DNA of 54,462 nucleotides from Syntrophomonadaceae bacterium (GCA_012839645.1 DUMY01000121.1:1-54462); one strand, 5' to 3'; shown: positions 1 to 10,414, counted from the first letter of the stretch. Numbers and translations: made by a program. Notes: generated from the letters alone by a model not told the origin.

Positions 1-382
1 CTGCAAGGTCTTTTGAGTCCAGTATGTAGTTGAAGCCATCTTGGAAGCAAACAGCTAGATCAACCTGATAGGGTAGTTCGAAACAGCGCATATCACACTG
101 CTGAAACTCAATCGTATAATCATGACTAGCTGCTTTTTGGCGAGCAATTTCCAGCATTTCTGCAGATAGGTCGATACCGACAGCATTATAGCCACGCTTC
201 GCCCAGGGAATGGTCGAATTTCCTGTACCACATGCAAGATCTGCTATAGATTTGGCATTTCCCTGAAAATGATGCATCAGTTCTTCCACATAAATAACCC
301 AAGCCTCGTAATCAATTCCCTGCATGAGTATATCATAAAACAAAGCCAGCTTTTCATAACTTGCTGTATCCACTGCCTTCAC
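1..382 (-). CDS. Class I SAM-dependent methyltransferase (3' end truncated by window edge)
   Basis: Own translation of the minus strand from GTG at 382: VKAVDTASYEKLALFYDILMQGIDYEAW...IADLACGTGNSTIPWAKRGYNAVGIDLSAEMLEIAR. Contains the DxACGTGN SAM-binding motif. The listed ORF at 55..237 is out of frame. Confidence 0.88.
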   Translation of the reverse strand, partial: MKAVDTASYEKLALFYDILMQGIDYEAWVIYVEELMHHFQGNAKSIADLACGTGNSTIPWAKRGYNAVGIDLSAEMLEIARQKAASHDYTIEFQQCDMRCFELPYQVDLAVCFQDGFNYILDSKDLA

Positions 383-400
383 TCCCTAGGGCTATACTTG

Positions 401-1726
401 CTACCGTAGAAACTGTGTCCTGATGATTCTTTCTAGGTGCGCCAGGGTATAGCATTCATACATCTGGGAATAGCGCTTGAATTTTTGCACAGAGGGTACA
501 TTCTTCCATTCATCCTGGGGTAGGGTATTAAGCCAGAGTATATCCTTGACTGACCTCTTTAATTTAATGAGTTCATCCTCAGCAAAGTCGATTTCCAGTG
601 TCTTGGTATCACTGACAATAATTACAACTGTATTTGAGGTCAACAGTAAAGGGTATTGTTCACGCAGGGCATAAAGTGCGTTTCCCATATTGGTACCCTT
701 TCCCCAAATACGGCTTTTCCCAATAAGCTTGACCATTGTATCCTCAAAAGGCTGCCGAGTATCAAAGAATGCGCTGACATGTTCCAGTTCTTCAGCAAAA
801 ATAAAGCTTTCAATATTTTTCATAACAGCACTCAAACCATAAATAAACTGGATAACAAAAGCCGCATATCTGGACATGGAACCGGAAACATCGCATATTA
901 AAAGAACCTTTGGCTTCTGGATTCTTTTCTGTTTATAATGCAGCTTGAAAATAGCTCCTCCATAACGAACATTGGCTTTGATGCTGCGCCTGAGGTCAAG
1001 CTTAACAGCCTTTTTGCTCATCCGGTAGCGCCGCGAAATCATCGTTGCCAGTTTCCGTGATAACCTCTTCAGCATATTAGTAACTTTAGGGAGATCCCGT
1101 TCTCCAATCCTTTTCATATCCTCATAGAGGATGCTGCTGTCTTCACTCAATTCATCTACAATAGAGGCGATCACAGGATCATCCATCTCAGGGTCACCAA
1201 GATGATGGTAATCTTCGGCCTCACCTAGTCTCTGCTTCCAATAGCGCAGAGATCCTCGCACCTGGTACTCCAGTGTCGGCTTAAACCTGTCGTAGCGATC
1301 ATCCGGTACACTGCTGGCTGAGAGATATTCCCGTATTTTGCGTTTTTCTTCCTCAGGAAGCTGTGCATAGTACAGCTTTTCTTTTTCTGTCAGGTCAAGG
1401 GTCTCCCCTTTGTATGCCAGGTCAGTTTCCGCCTCCTCAAGAAGACGTTGCCCCTCTGCCTGCTTTTCTTCCCATACCTGCTCCTGCTCTTTCTTGATTT
1501 CAGGCGCGACAAAAAAGCTCTCAAAAGCCTGGTCAAAGATCTCCTGTTGATCGCGATTTTTAACCATAGTCGCGGATAAAGCCATCTTGACATGATGGCG
1601 GTTTAGGATATCTACCAGAGCCAGAGCCTGGAGAGATGTGATGGTTTCTAAAATACTGACTTGTATCCCTAAGTGCCTTAAAATATGCACAAATCGAGCA
1701 ATACTATTCTCAATATAGTTTTGCAA
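401..1726 (-). CDS. VWA domain-containing protein (CoxE-like)
   Basis: ORF 441 aa; MIDAS-like DVSGSMSRY, KGTNMG, VSDTKTLE motifs; adjacent to a MoxR-type ATPase. Confidence 0.85.
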   Translation of the reverse strand: MQNYIENSIARFVHILRHLGIQVSILETITSLQALALVDILNRHHVKMALSATMVKNRDQQEIFDQAFESFFVAPEIKKEQEQVWEEKQAEGQRLLEEAETDLAYKGETLDLTEKEKLYYAQLPEEEKRKIREYLSASSVPDDRYDRFKPTLEYQVRGSLRYWKQRLGEAEDYHHLGDPEMDDPVIASIVDELSEDSSILYEDMKRIGERDLPKVTNMLKRLSRKLATMISRRYRMSKKAVKLDLRRSIKANVRYGGAIFKLHYKQKRIQKPKVLLICDVSGSMSRYAAFVIQFIYGLSAVMKNIESFIFAEELEHVSAFFDTRQPFEDTMVKLIGKSRIWGKGTNMGNALYALREQYPLLLTSNTVVIIVSDTKTLEIDFAEDELIKLKRSVKDILWLNTLPQDEWKNVPSVQKFKRYSQMYECYTLAHLERIIRTQFLR

Positions 1727-1744
1727 TAATCCTCTGCCCTCTCT

Positions 1745-2647
1745 CTATCTCCTGCGGATCTTTTCTATTAACCCATCCGGTCCCAGCTCTTTATAAAAAA
1801 GATCGATGTCTTCTTTATCTTTGAGCAGCAAATTAATGGTTCGTTTTATATGTTCCGGTTCAAGCCTCTCTGCATTGAATAAAACAAGGGCATTAGATAA
1901 ATCCAGTGTTTCCGAAATCGATGGCTTCTTCTTAAAATCCAGTTCATGCCTCATGTAGTGGACAGCCAAAGCAATATCCTCTGCCAGTCTGTCATTTACC
2001 TCAGGGACCTTAACCTTGATAATTTTTAACTCCTTTTCGATGGAGGGAAAATCGATATATAGATAGACACATCTTCGTTTCAATCCATCTGAGAGTTCCC
2101 GCTCTCCATTGTTTGTCAATACAACCATGGGAATAAAGTTAGCTTTTATTGTTCCTAACTCAGGTATAGAGACCTGAAAATCTGAGAGTACCTCAAAGAG
2201 AAATGCTTCGAACTCCTCATCTGTTTTATCGATTTCATCGATCAGGAGCACTGTCTTTTTTGGTGCTTGAATTGCTCTCAATAAAGGTCTTTCTAGGAGG
2301 TAATCTCGAGAAAAAAGATCCTGTTCCACCATTTCTTCGGAAGTTACCTCTTTGATCAACTGTATCTTGATCAACTGTCTTTGGTAATTCCACTCATATA
2401 GGGCCTTGTTTTCATCAAGCCCTTCATAGCACTGGAGTCGGATCAAATCAGTTTTAAAAACAGAAGCCAGCACCTTGGCGATTTCTGTTTTGCCAACACC
2501 CGGTGCACCTGTTATTAAAATAGGTTTTTCCAATCGCAGTGCCAAGTAGACCGGCACAATAATATCATCCTCGGCAATATAGCCAGTTTTTTCAAAATCC
2601 TGGTGCAGTTTTTCTATGGTAATACTGGTTAACTTATCATATTTCAT
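1745..2647 (-). CDS. MoxR/CoxD-like AAA+ ATPase
   Basis: ORF 300 aa; Walker A GAPGVGKTE, Walker B VLLIDEIDK, TNNGERELSDGLKRRC sensor region. Confidence 0.88.
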   Translation of the reverse strand: MKYDKLTSITIEKLHQDFEKTGYIAEDDIIVPVYLALRLEKPILITGAPGVGKTEIAKVLASVFKTDLIRLQCYEGLDENKALYEWNYQRQLIKIQLIKEVTSEEMVEQDLFSRDYLLERPLLRAIQAPKKTVLLIDEIDKTDEEFEAFLFEVLSDFQVSIPELGTIKANFIPMVVLTNNGERELSDGLKRRCVYLYIDFPSIEKELKIIKVKVPEVNDRLAEDIALAVHYMRHELDFKKKPSISETLDLSNALVLFNAERLEPEHIKRTINLLLKDKEDIDLFYKELGPDGLIEKIRRR

Positions 2648-2670
2648 AATTTTTCCCTCATTAATTATTT

Positions 2671-3690
2671 TTAAATGCGTCTAGCTCCCGCATAGCGTGC
2701 ATTATGCCATTGACTGGCACCCAGGGAGGTAATGGTTACACCACGCTTAATATTGGCGTGTATAAAGGAATTATTTCCTACGTAAATGCCCACATGTCCA
2801 ATCCCGCCACCACCAACATTTCTTGTAAAATAAACGAGATCACCAGGTGCCGGGGTAGATACTTCAGTTCCTACACCCGCTTGGCCGCTAGCTGTCCGTG
2901 GTAGGCTTATACCATGCTGTCTGTGCACGTACTGGACAAAACCTGAGCAGTCAAAGCCTTTGGGACTGCTGCCCCCGTAGACATAGGGCACACCAATGTA
3001 CTGTTTGGCTGTTTGCACAACATTCGACTTCGGTTTTGGTGCAGGGACCGGTGCCGATTTTGACTTAGGAGCCGGCGTTGGTTTCGGCTTGGGAGCAGGT
3101 GCCGGGTTCGACACAGCTGGGGCTGTCGGTCTTGATATAGCCTGCGCAGTTCCTGAAACCAGCAAAGTCTGTCCCGGAACAACTCGATTGCTGTTCAAAC
3201 CATTTATTTCTTTGAGTGTTTCCACTGATATATTAAAATTATCGGCAATAAGCCACAAGTTATCCCCCTCTTGAACAACATACCTTCCACTAGCATCCAT
3301 GCTTCTAGACGACATTGTTTCCTGATTCTCGTTATTTCTCAATTTTATCCCGGGAGCCGGAATTAGAAGTTCTTGCCCCGGCACAAGTTCATCTTCGGTC
3401 AGGTTATTAAGTTCCTTAATATCTGTAACAGTTACTTGGAACTTCTGAGAAATCAACCATAGATTGTCTCCATCTTGAACAGTATATGTGGCAGGCTGCT
3501 CCTGACTCTTTTTACTTTCATCATTTTTTAACGATTCCTGTTCAGATAGAGCTCCCTTTTTCTGTTCTGTATTTTCAGCAGTCTGATCACTGCTTTTACT
3601 CAAAGATCTGTACGCACCTGATGCAGCTGGTATAATAATACACAATATGGCAACAGCTATTATTACTAGCCAAAAATTCTTCCTTTTCAT
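2671..3690 (-). CDS. Membrane-anchored/secreted LysM (x2) - NlpC/P60 endopeptidase
   Basis: ORF 339 aa; N-terminal TM, two LysM repeats (YTVQDGDNLWLIS, YVVQEGDNLWLIA), Pro/Lys-rich linker, FDCSGFVQYV and GHVGIYVG catalytic motifs. Confidence 0.93.
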   Translation of the reverse strand: MKRKNFWLVIIAVAILCIIIPAASGAYRSLSKSSDQTAENTEQKKGALSEQESLKNDESKKSQEQPATYTVQDGDNLWLISQKFQVTVTDIKELNNLTEDELVPGQELLIPAPGIKLRNNENQETMSSRSMDASGRYVVQEGDNLWLIADNFNISVETLKEINGLNSNRVVPGQTLLVSGTAQAISRPTAPAVSNPAPAPKPKPTPAPKSKSAPVPAPKPKSNVVQTAKQYIGVPYVYGGSSPKGFDCSGFVQYVHRQHGISLPRTASGQAGVGTEVSTPAPGDLVYFTRNVGGGGIGHVGIYVGNNSFIHANIKRGVTITSLGASQWHNARYAGARRI

Positions 3691-3774
3691 CTCGGCCCTC
3701 CAACATAGTGACGTAGTGTCAATATTAGATATATCTTCGTTATAAAGGCCGATATTCCTTCCCTATATGTTACA

Positions 3775-4596
3775 TTAATCTAATAATGTTCGTATTAATT
3801 TTAAATTATCAACAGATTTTTTTGCAACACCCACTTTTCCCAAGGGCGGATATTCTCTATCTGGTCCATGGTAATCTGTACCTCCTGTCATAACAAGACC
3901 GTATTTATGGCAAAACCACCTGTATTTATCCACCATATCAAGCGTATGAAATGGATAGTAAACCTCGATGCCTAATAATCCTTTTTTCACAAAAGCCGGT
4001 ATCAAATCATCCCTATTGCACAACCCGGGATGAGCTAACACCGGCACTCCCTTTGCCCTCTCAATGATCGCGATTGCTGAAAAGGGATCAAGTTTAACTC
4101 TAGGAACATACCCAGGTTTTCCACGAGATAAATAATCTTCAAAGGCATCCTTAATTGATGACACATAACCGCCCTCAATCATAGCCTGAGCAATGTGTGG
4201 CCTGCATATTGTGGCATCACCGGCAATCTCCAAGACCTGTTCGTATGTCAAAACCACGCCCACTTCTGCTAATTTATCGATCATCGCTTTTGCTCTGTGC
4301 TCCCGCGCCTTGCGAATTTCATGAAGTGTGTCTTGGAATGACTGGGAATTATAATCTAAATAATAACCAAGAATATGCGCTTCTGTGTTTTCCCAATCAG
4401 TATTGATCTCTATGCCTGGAATGACCTCCAGACGGGTTCCTTTAGCAGCATCTAAAGCCTTATCGACACCATCTATTGTATCATGATCAGTCAAGCTGAT
4501 AACGGAAAGACCTTTCTTTAAGGCAAGTGCAACAATTTCGTCAGGTGACAGCATCCCGTCAGAGGCGGTGCTGTGGGTATGAAGGTCAGCATACAT
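3775..4596 (-). CDS. PHP domain metal-dependent phosphoesterase
   Basis: ORF 273 aa; DLHTHSTASDG, SLTDHDTIDG, HILGYYLD motifs. Confidence 0.92.
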   Translation of the reverse strand: MYADLHTHSTASDGMLSPDEIVALALKKGLSVISLTDHDTIDGVDKALDAAKGTRLEVIPGIEINTDWENTEAHILGYYLDYNSQSFQDTLHEIRKAREHRAKAMIDKLAEVGVVLTYEQVLEIAGDATICRPHIAQAMIEGGYVSSIKDAFEDYLSRGKPGYVPRVKLDPFSAIAIIERAKGVPVLAHPGLCNRDDLIPAFVKKGLLGIEVYYPFHTLDMVDKYRWFCHKYGLVMTGGTDYHGPDREYPPLGKVGVAKKSVDNLKLIRTLLD

Positions 4597-4620
4597 AAAA
4601 ATCTTTTCTCCTTTGCTCCT

Positions 4621-5553
4621 TTATAATAATTCTTGTAGTACACGAAGACAGTTCTCACTACAGATCTTGCGAATAGTCGTATCTTTATAGTTTCTCTTTT
4701 CTAAATATGAGATAATTTCAGGATAGATTGTAACATCCTTAATACCTGCAAGAAGATTGTCTGTACCATCGAAATCTGATCCAAAACCCAGATAATCATC
4801 TCCAACCAGATCACAAATATGGTCGATGTGCCTCACCAGTTGTTCCATTCCACCCCCTGGAGCACCAATAAAATCTGCCACAAAGTTGAGTCCAATGACA
4901 CCCTCTTTTTGGGCTATACCTTTGATCTGATCATCTGAAAGGTTACGGGGATGATCGCAAACAGCACGGGAATTGGAGTGAGACGCGATCACCGGTGCCT
5001 GGCTGATCTCTAGAACATCCCAAAATCCTCTTTCTGCAATATGTGAAACATCGATAATCATCCCCAGCCTGTTCATTTCCTTAACAACTTCTCTGCCAAA
5101 ATTTGTTAGACCGCCTCCTGTTTGCATTTCTGCTACACCATCTGCAATTTCATTGCGGTTGTTCCAGGTAAGGCATAGACTGCGAACTCCTATTCGGTAG
5201 AGGACCCTTAACATCCGGATATCCCCTTCCAAAACTTCCCCACCTTCTACTGTTAGAAGTGCCCCTTTTTTTCTCGAATCCATCACCTGGAAAAGTGATT
5301 GGCGAGAAGTTATTAACTGTAATATTTCCCGGTTCTCTTGATACTGTTCCCAAAAATAATCCCCTAAAATAAGTGCCTGCTTGAGAGGACTTAGATATGA
5401 TGAGATACCTGGAAATAAAGCAAAAAACTGTATCTTCACCCCTGCTTCCTGCATTCTTCGGAGATCAAGATGGCTGGATGGCGAACTCGCTGCCAGTGAA
5501 CTATTCTCCTGAAATGCCTTGAGTACTGTATCACAATGGAAATCAATAATCAT
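4621..5553 (-). CDS. Membrane dipeptidase family (peptidase M19)
   Basis: ORF 310 aa; DFHCDTVL, LTVEGGEVLEGD, LTWNNRNEIADG, IDVSHI, ASHSNSRAVCDHPRNLSDDQ, GFGSDFDG motifs. Confidence 0.93.
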   Translation of the reverse strand: MIIDFHCDTVLKAFQENSSLAASSPSSHLDLRRMQEAGVKIQFFALFPGISSYLSPLKQALILGDYFWEQYQENREILQLITSRQSLFQVMDSRKKGALLTVEGGEVLEGDIRMLRVLYRIGVRSLCLTWNNRNEIADGVAEMQTGGGLTNFGREVVKEMNRLGMIIDVSHIAERGFWDVLEISQAPVIASHSNSRAVCDHPRNLSDDQIKGIAQKEGVIGLNFVADFIGAPGGGMEQLVRHIDHICDLVGDDYLGFGSDFDGTDNLLAGIKDVTIYPEIISYLEKRNYKDTTIRKICSENCLRVLQELL

Positions 5554-5587
5554 CTTGTAATCAACATCCCTTATGTCTTATAAGAAA

Positions 5588-5624
5588 AGCCTGTTTATTT
5601 CCGATAAAAAGAAATAAACAGGCT
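5588..5624 (-). terminator. Intrinsic terminator downstream of spoVS
   Basis: Inverted repeat agcctgtttatttc / gaaataaacaggct; minus strand continues into TTTTCTTA. Confidence 0.8.
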
Positions 5625-5658
5625 GTTGACAATTCGAAAATATTATGAAAACTTCCTC

Positions 5659-5919
5659 CTACCGAGGTTCTACAATCAGCTTGATTGCTGTTCTCTCTTC
5701 CCCGTCAATCATAATGTCAGTAAACGCAGGAATACATATCAAGTCAACACCGCTGGGAGCTACAAAACCTCTTGCGATTGCTACAGCTTTTACAGCTTGG
5801 TTGAGAGCGCCCGCCCCGATCGCCTGTAGTTCTGCACAGCCCTTTTCCCTTAACACCCCCGCCAACGCTCCAGCAACAGAGTTCGGGCTTGATTTTGCTG
5901 ACACTTTCAATACTTCCAC
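5659..5919 (-). CDS. spoVS: Stage V sporulation protein S
   Basis: 86 aa; MEVLKVSAKSSPNSVAGALAGVLREKG...AVKAVAIARGFVAPSGVDLICIPAFTDI, near-canonical SpoVS. Confidence 0.97.
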   Translation of the reverse strand: MEVLKVSAKSSPNSVAGALAGVLREKGCAELQAIGAGALNQAVKAVAIARGFVAPSGVDLICIPAFTDIMIDGEERTAIKLIVEPR

Positions 5920-6009
5920 AAACTCAACCTCCCCTATTTTTTACCCTCCAGTAGTACTATTATACGGTTAATGTAATTAGCATATCATTTTTGGTAAAAT
6001 TTCGCAAGG

Positions 6010-6792
6010 TCAATTTTTAATAACATTGATCCGTTCGATTGACTTTGTTGTACCTTTTTCCTGATCTATCTCCAAATAAATTGCATTCAACTGTATAGGC
6101 CCACTTGCAACCTTAAAGCGTACTGGCCTTAAAGATAAAAACTTCGAAATTACTGACTCTACCTTTACCCCCAGTACAGAGTCCCGGGGTCCTGTCATGC
6201 CCGCATCTGTGATATAACCCGTTCCCTCAGGTAAAATTCTTTCATCAGATGTTTGAATATGTGTATGAGTGCCTAGTATTGCACTAACTCGGCCATCAGC
6301 GTACCATGCCAGAGCCATCTTTTCCGATGTGGCCTCTGCATGGAAATCGACAATGATAACTTCAGTTTCTTTTCTTATTAATGGCAGAAGTTGATCGAGA
6401 AAGCGGAACGGGCAGTCAAGCGGATGCATAAAGACACGCCCGGATAAATTAATGACACCTATTTTGGTATTGTCAGCTGTGCAAGTAATGACATAACCCT
6501 GACCTGGAGAATCTGGAGGATAATTGGCCGGTCTAACTATCCTTTTCTCTCTATCAATAAAGTCATAGACTTCCTTTTGATCCCATACATGATTTCCCAT
6601 GGTCAATATATCAATTCCTGAGAGGAAAAGTTCATCTGCGGTTTTCCGGGTAATGCCGTTTCCCCCCGCGGCATTTTCTCCATTAGCAATAACCAAATGT
6701 GGTTCATACTTATCAATGATAGAGGGTAGCAGTTCCCTAACCGCTCGGCGACCAGGACGCCCAACAATATCTCCTAGAAACAAAACCCGCAA
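6010..6792 (-). CDS. ymdB: TIGR00282-family metallophosphoesterase (YmdB)
   Basis: 260 aa; MRVLFLGDIVGRPGRRAV, NGENAAGGNGIT, MGNHVWDQKE, VDFHAEATSEK, GTHTHIQTSDE. Confidence 0.95.
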   Translation of the reverse strand: MRVLFLGDIVGRPGRRAVRELLPSIIDKYEPHLVIANGENAAGGNGITRKTADELFLSGIDILTMGNHVWDQKEVYDFIDREKRIVRPANYPPDSPGQGYVITCTADNTKIGVINLSGRVFMHPLDCPFRFLDQLLPLIRKETEVIIVDFHAEATSEKMALAWYADGRVSAILGTHTHIQTSDERILPEGTGYITDAGMTGPRDSVLGVKVESVISKFLSLRPVRFKVASGPIQLNAIYLEIDQEKGTTKSIERINVIKN

Positions 6793-6875
6793 AAAATCTA
6801 CCTCCTGAAAATAGAAGTCAGGTGCCGAACTAGCACCCGTTCACCTGGATGGCATCGTCTACCGTTGAGCTCATG

Positions 6876-7379
6876 TTATTTGTTGTAAACCACCACTTTC
6901 CCCTCATCCCGCAGCGCGATCAACTCTATATTTGCTTTTACATTTTCCAGCATATAATTAACCAGTTCCTCATGGAGTGTCATATCATCCACCAACAAAA
7001 GATCATCTTCATCTGTGATCAGAGAAACCCCGAATTCTTCTTTAAGTAAATCTATGATCAAGGTAATTTCCTTTTGAGAAAGAGATATAATATCTCGTTG
7101 GTATTCCATAATTGTAAAGTGCTCAAGCTGTTGGAATAAAAACGAGGATACTGTTGCCTCCACATTTTCAAGATAATAGTATGTTTGTAATATCTGTTGT
7201 AGGTATTGTTCTATTTTCTTCACTTTCTGAGGTATATTCTTCAGATAAAAGCTGAACTTAACTACCTGGGTTTTTGGTTCCAGCTTCATTGTAGCAATTT
7301 CCGGGTAGTGGATTAGGATATTTGTAAGTAAATTTGCAATATGAGGAACGCTGTTGTTTTTATTATTAGAAATTGTCAC
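6876..7379 (-). CDS. Hypothetical protein (167 aa, GTG start)
   Basis: Intact ORF with upstream purine-rich RBS (GAGAGGGATATTAAAGTG), same strand and spacing as neighbours; no family recognised. Confidence 0.7.
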   Translation of the reverse strand: MTISNNKNNSVPHIANLLTNILIHYPEIATMKLEPKTQVVKFSFYLKNIPQKVKKIEQYLQQILQTYYYLENVEATVSSFLFQQLEHFTIMEYQRDIISLSQKEITLIIDLLKEEFGVSLITDEDDLLLVDDMTLHEELVNYMLENVKANIELIALRDEGKVVVYNK

Positions 7380-7497
7380 TTTAATATCCCTCTCCCTGAC
7401 GTTAACTCGTAATTCATGACTATCGTGTTACATATTCGCCAGTAATAATAATTATCCTTCCTCATAGCAGTTTCCTATTCTTTGTATTTTAAAGAAA

Positions 7498-7525
7498 AAA
7501 GACCTGCTGTTTTTTGCAGGTCTTT
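7498..7525 (-). terminator. Intrinsic terminator downstream of rny
   Basis: aaaagacctgc tgttttt tgcaggtcttt inverted repeat followed on minus strand by TTTTTTCTTT. Confidence 0.85.
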
Positions 7526-7536
7526 AATTTTCCAAA

Positions 7537-9096
7537 CTACTTAGCGTACTCCACATGCCTCGTTTCACGAATCACAATAACCTTTATTTGTCCAGGATAC
7601 TCCAGGCTTTCCTCGATATTCTTTCCTATCTCTCTGCTTAAATGAGCAGCCTGGATATCATCGATCATATCAGGCTTCACCATAATTCTGATCTCTCGTC
7701 CTGCCTGGATAGCAAATGATTTCTCGACACCCTCAAAAGAATCTGCAATCTCTTCTAGTTTTTCTAACCTTTTTAGATACGTCTCCAGAGTTTCTCGGCG
7801 CGCCCCAGGTCGTGCCGCAGAAATAGCATCAGCGGCTTGTACTAGCACCGCCTCGATGGTCTCAGGTTCCTGGTCACCATGATGTGCCATAATACAATGT
7901 ACTACTTCAGGATTTTCCCGGAACTTCCTAGCAAGGTTCGCACCAATGGTAACATGTGGGCCCTCCAGTTCATGATCGATAGATTTTCCGATATCATGCA
8001 AGAGACCCGCACGCTTAGCCAATTGAACATCTGCACCTAATTCTGCAGCCATGGTTCCTGCAAGATAAGCTACTTCAAGAGAATGTTTTAATACATTTTG
8101 CCCGTAACTTGTCCGGAACTTCAACCTCCCTAGATACTTAATTAATTCCGAATGCAGATTGGGCACACCGGCTTCAAATGCTGCCTGCTCCCCTTCCTCA
8201 CGGATCTTCTGTTCAATCTCTTTTTGGGCCTTTTCTACCATCTCTTCTATCCGGGCGGGATGAATTCTCCCATCGGCGATCAGCTTTTCTAAAGCAATCC
8301 GCGCGGTCTCCCGTCGGATAGGATCAAAACCGGACAGAATTACAGCTTCAGGAGTATCATCAATTATCAAGTCAACACCTGTTAGGGTCTCCAGGGTTCT
8401 GATGTTTCTTCCTTCCCTACCGATTATCCTTCCTTTCATCTCATCATTGGGAAGCGGAACCACTGAAACAGTTGTTTCTGCCACAATTTCAGCGGCACCC
8501 TTTTGGATTGCCATGGCCACTATCTCACGTGCCCTCTTTTCGGCTTCTTCTTTAGCGCGGTTCTCTTCCTCTCTAATAATCAGCGCGGCTTCACGCTTAA
8601 CTTCTTCTTTAACATTATTCAGAATCAGAGTTCGTGCCTCTTCAGTAGACAAACCGGAGACGCGTTCCAGCTCTTTTGTCTGCTTTGTTATTAGCTCTTC
8701 GAGCTGAGCACTCTTACTTTCCAAACTTTGTTCCTTATTGATTAAGGTTTCTTCTTTTTTCTCTAAACCATCCAGCTTCCGGTCCAGCGTTTCTTCTTTT
8801 TTAAGATAACGCCGTTCCAGGCGCTGTATCTCATTGCGTCTCTCCCGATTTTCACGTTCTGCCTCAGTTCGAATAAGGTGGATTTCTTCTTTAGCTTCCA
8901 GAAGTGCTTCCCTTTTCTTGGCTTCTGCTTCTTTTTCTGACTCTTCTAAAATGCGCTTAGCCGCCTCTTCTGCTATGGTAATCCTGGCCTCCGCCAGATA
9001 CTTGCGCAGGAGATAACCGCCTAGCAGCCCTAACAGGAGCGCAATAACTGTAAGGATTCCGTAAATTGCTGGCGCCAGGTTATTAATACCTTTCAC
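7537..9096 (-). CDS. rny: Ribonuclease Y
   Basis: 519 aa; N-terminal TM, coiled coil, KH domain [17 protein letters not shown] domain [12 protein letters not shown]. Confidence 0.97.
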   Translation of the reverse strand: MKGINNLAPAIYGILTVIALLLGLLGGYLLRKYLAEARITIAEEAAKRILEESEKEAEAKKREALLEAKEEIHLIRTEAERENRERRNEIQRLERRYLKKEETLDRKLDGLEKKEETLINKEQSLESKSAQLEELITKQTKELERVSGLSTEEARTLILNNVKEEVKREAALIIREEENRAKEEAEKRAREIVAMAIQKGAAEIVAETTVSVVPLPNDEMKGRIIGREGRNIRTLETLTGVDLIIDDTPEAVILSGFDPIRRETARIALEKLIADGRIHPARIEEMVEKAQKEIEQKIREEGEQAAFEAGVPNLHSELIKYLGRLKFRTSYGQNVLKHSLEVAYLAGTMAAELGADVQLAKRAGLLHDIGKSIDHELEGPHVTIGANLARKFRENPEVVHCIMAHHGDQEPETIEAVLVQAADAISAARPGARRETLETYLKRLEKLEEIADSFEGVEKSFAIQAGREIRIMVKPDMIDDIQAAHLSREIGKNIEESLEYPGQIKVIVIRETRHVEYAK

Positions 9097-9127
9097 CTCC
9101 CTCCAATACTTTCATTCTTTTAAAAAT

Positions 9128-9151
9128 AAAACCGAGTAGAAACTCGGTTTT
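9128..9151 (-). terminator. Intrinsic terminator between recA and rny, inside the predicted rny leader
   Basis: aaaaccgag tagaaa ctcggtttt; minus strand tail ATTTTTA. Confidence 0.82.
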
Positions 9152-9269
9152 CCTAGAAACTTCCCCACGTCAAAATATATTAAATTTTAGATTTTTGTAA
9201 ATAAGCCAACCTATATTTTCTATATAAAAACTTGTGGAAGAAGTTCTATTCATTGTTTCTGCTTAATAA

Positions 9270-9298
9270 ATTCTATTATCGTTTCCGGAACATGTCAA
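9270..9298 (-). promoter_or_regulatory. Sigma-A-like promoter for rny
   Basis: Minus strand TTGACA (9293-9298) - 17 bp - TAGAAT (9270-9275), in the recA-rny intergenic region. Confidence 0.75.
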
Positions 9299-9329
9299 GA
9301 AATATCCTCGCGGTTTACGGTCAAAAACC

Positions 9330-10376
9330 TTATGGAGAATCCTCATTGGCAGTATCTGATTGATTATTTTCAGAACCATCTCCTGTCGGTTTAAGACCAG
9401 ACATCTCCCTAACTTTTTTCTCGATTTCCTGAGCAATATCTGTATTATCTCTTAAAAATTCTTTGGCATTTTCCCTACCCTGACCCAAGCGTTCCTCACC
9501 ATAAGAATACCATGACCCTGACTTGGAAATAATACCAAAATCTAACCCCATGTCTAAAAGACCGCCTTCTCGCGAAATACCCTTCCCGTACATGAGGTCA
9601 CACTCAATTTGTTTAAAGGGAGGAGCAACCTTGTTTTTCACAACTTTGATTCTGGTACGGCTCCCTACTACTTCTGTTCCCTGTTTGATTAAATCGATTT
9701 TTTTAACTTCCAGCCTGATGGATGAATAAAATTTCAGCGCTCTACCACCTGTTGTGACCTCGGGATTTCCAAACATCACACCAACCTTTTCCCGAATCTG
9801 ATTGATAAAGATAGCTGTTGTTTTGGTTTTACTGATTATACCTGTTAATTTTCTCAAAGCCTGAGACATTAAACGCGCCTGTAAGCCAACATGGGTATCT
9901 CCCATTTCTCCTTCCAGTTCAGCCCGCGGCACCAGGGCAGCCACAGAGTCGATAACTACCACATCTAATGCTCCGCTTCGCACAAGAGTTTCTGAAATCT
10001 CCAGGGCCTGCTCTCCGGTATCAGGTTGGGAAACATATAAATTCTCAATATCCACCCCTAGATTCCGCGCATAAACCGGGTCAAGAGCATGTTCAGCATC
10101 AACAAATGCTGCTACCCCCCCAGCTTTCTGTGCCTCAGCAACAATGTGCAGTGCTACGGTGGTCTTTCCCGAGGCCTCAGGCCCGTAAATCTCTACTACC
10201 CTTCCCCTGGGAATTCCTCCAATCCCCAGGGCAAGATCCAGCGGTAAATTCCCAGAGGGAATAACCTCAATATTGAGCTGTGCCGGGGTATCCCCCAAAC
10301 GCATAATAGAGCCTTTTCCAAAGGCTTTTTCAATTTGTGATACTGCCAGATCCAAAGCCTTGCGTTTATCGCTCAT
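9330..10376 (-). CDS. recA: Recombinase RecA
   Basis: [28 protein letters not shown]...GPEASGKTT...; start set at 10376 (GGGGAG RBS) because the listed 10412 start lies inside the promoter/operator. Confidence 0.98.
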   Translation of the reverse strand: MSDKRKALDLAVSQIEKAFGKGSIMRLGDTPAQLNIEVIPSGNLPLDLALGIGGIPRGRVVEIYGPEASGKTTVALHIVAEAQKAGGVAAFVDAEHALDPVYARNLGVDIENLYVSQPDTGEQALEISETLVRSGALDVVVIDSVAALVPRAELEGEMGDTHVGLQARLMSQALRKLTGIISKTKTTAIFINQIREKVGVMFGNPEVTTGGRALKFYSSIRLEVKKIDLIKQGTEVVGSRTRIKVVKNKVAPPFKQIECDLMYGKGISREGGLLDMGLDFGIISKSGSWYSYGEERLGQGRENAKEFLRDNTDIAQEIEKKVREMSGLKPTGDGSENNQSDTANEDSP

Positions 10377-10392
10377 TTCTCCCCATCCTCTC

Positions 10393-10414
10393 AAAACAAA
10401 TGTTCGGAACATTT
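10393..10414 (-). promoter_or_regulatory. Putative LexA/SOS operator upstream of recA
   Basis: Minus strand CGAACATTTGTTTT (10393-10406) fits the Bacillus DinR/LexA consensus CGAACRNRYGTTYG at 12 of 14 positions; overlaps perfect palindrome AAATGTTC-N-GAACATTT (10398-10414). Confidence 0.65.

Noticed and set aside
55-237. 60-aa minus-strand ORF listed at the left edge
   Set aside because: Out of frame with the methyltransferase, which is open through the same DNA to the window edge.
3040-3130. Proline/lysine-rich repetitive stretch in the LysM-NlpC/P60 gene
   Set aside because: Ordinary low-complexity linker common in secreted cell-wall hydrolases.
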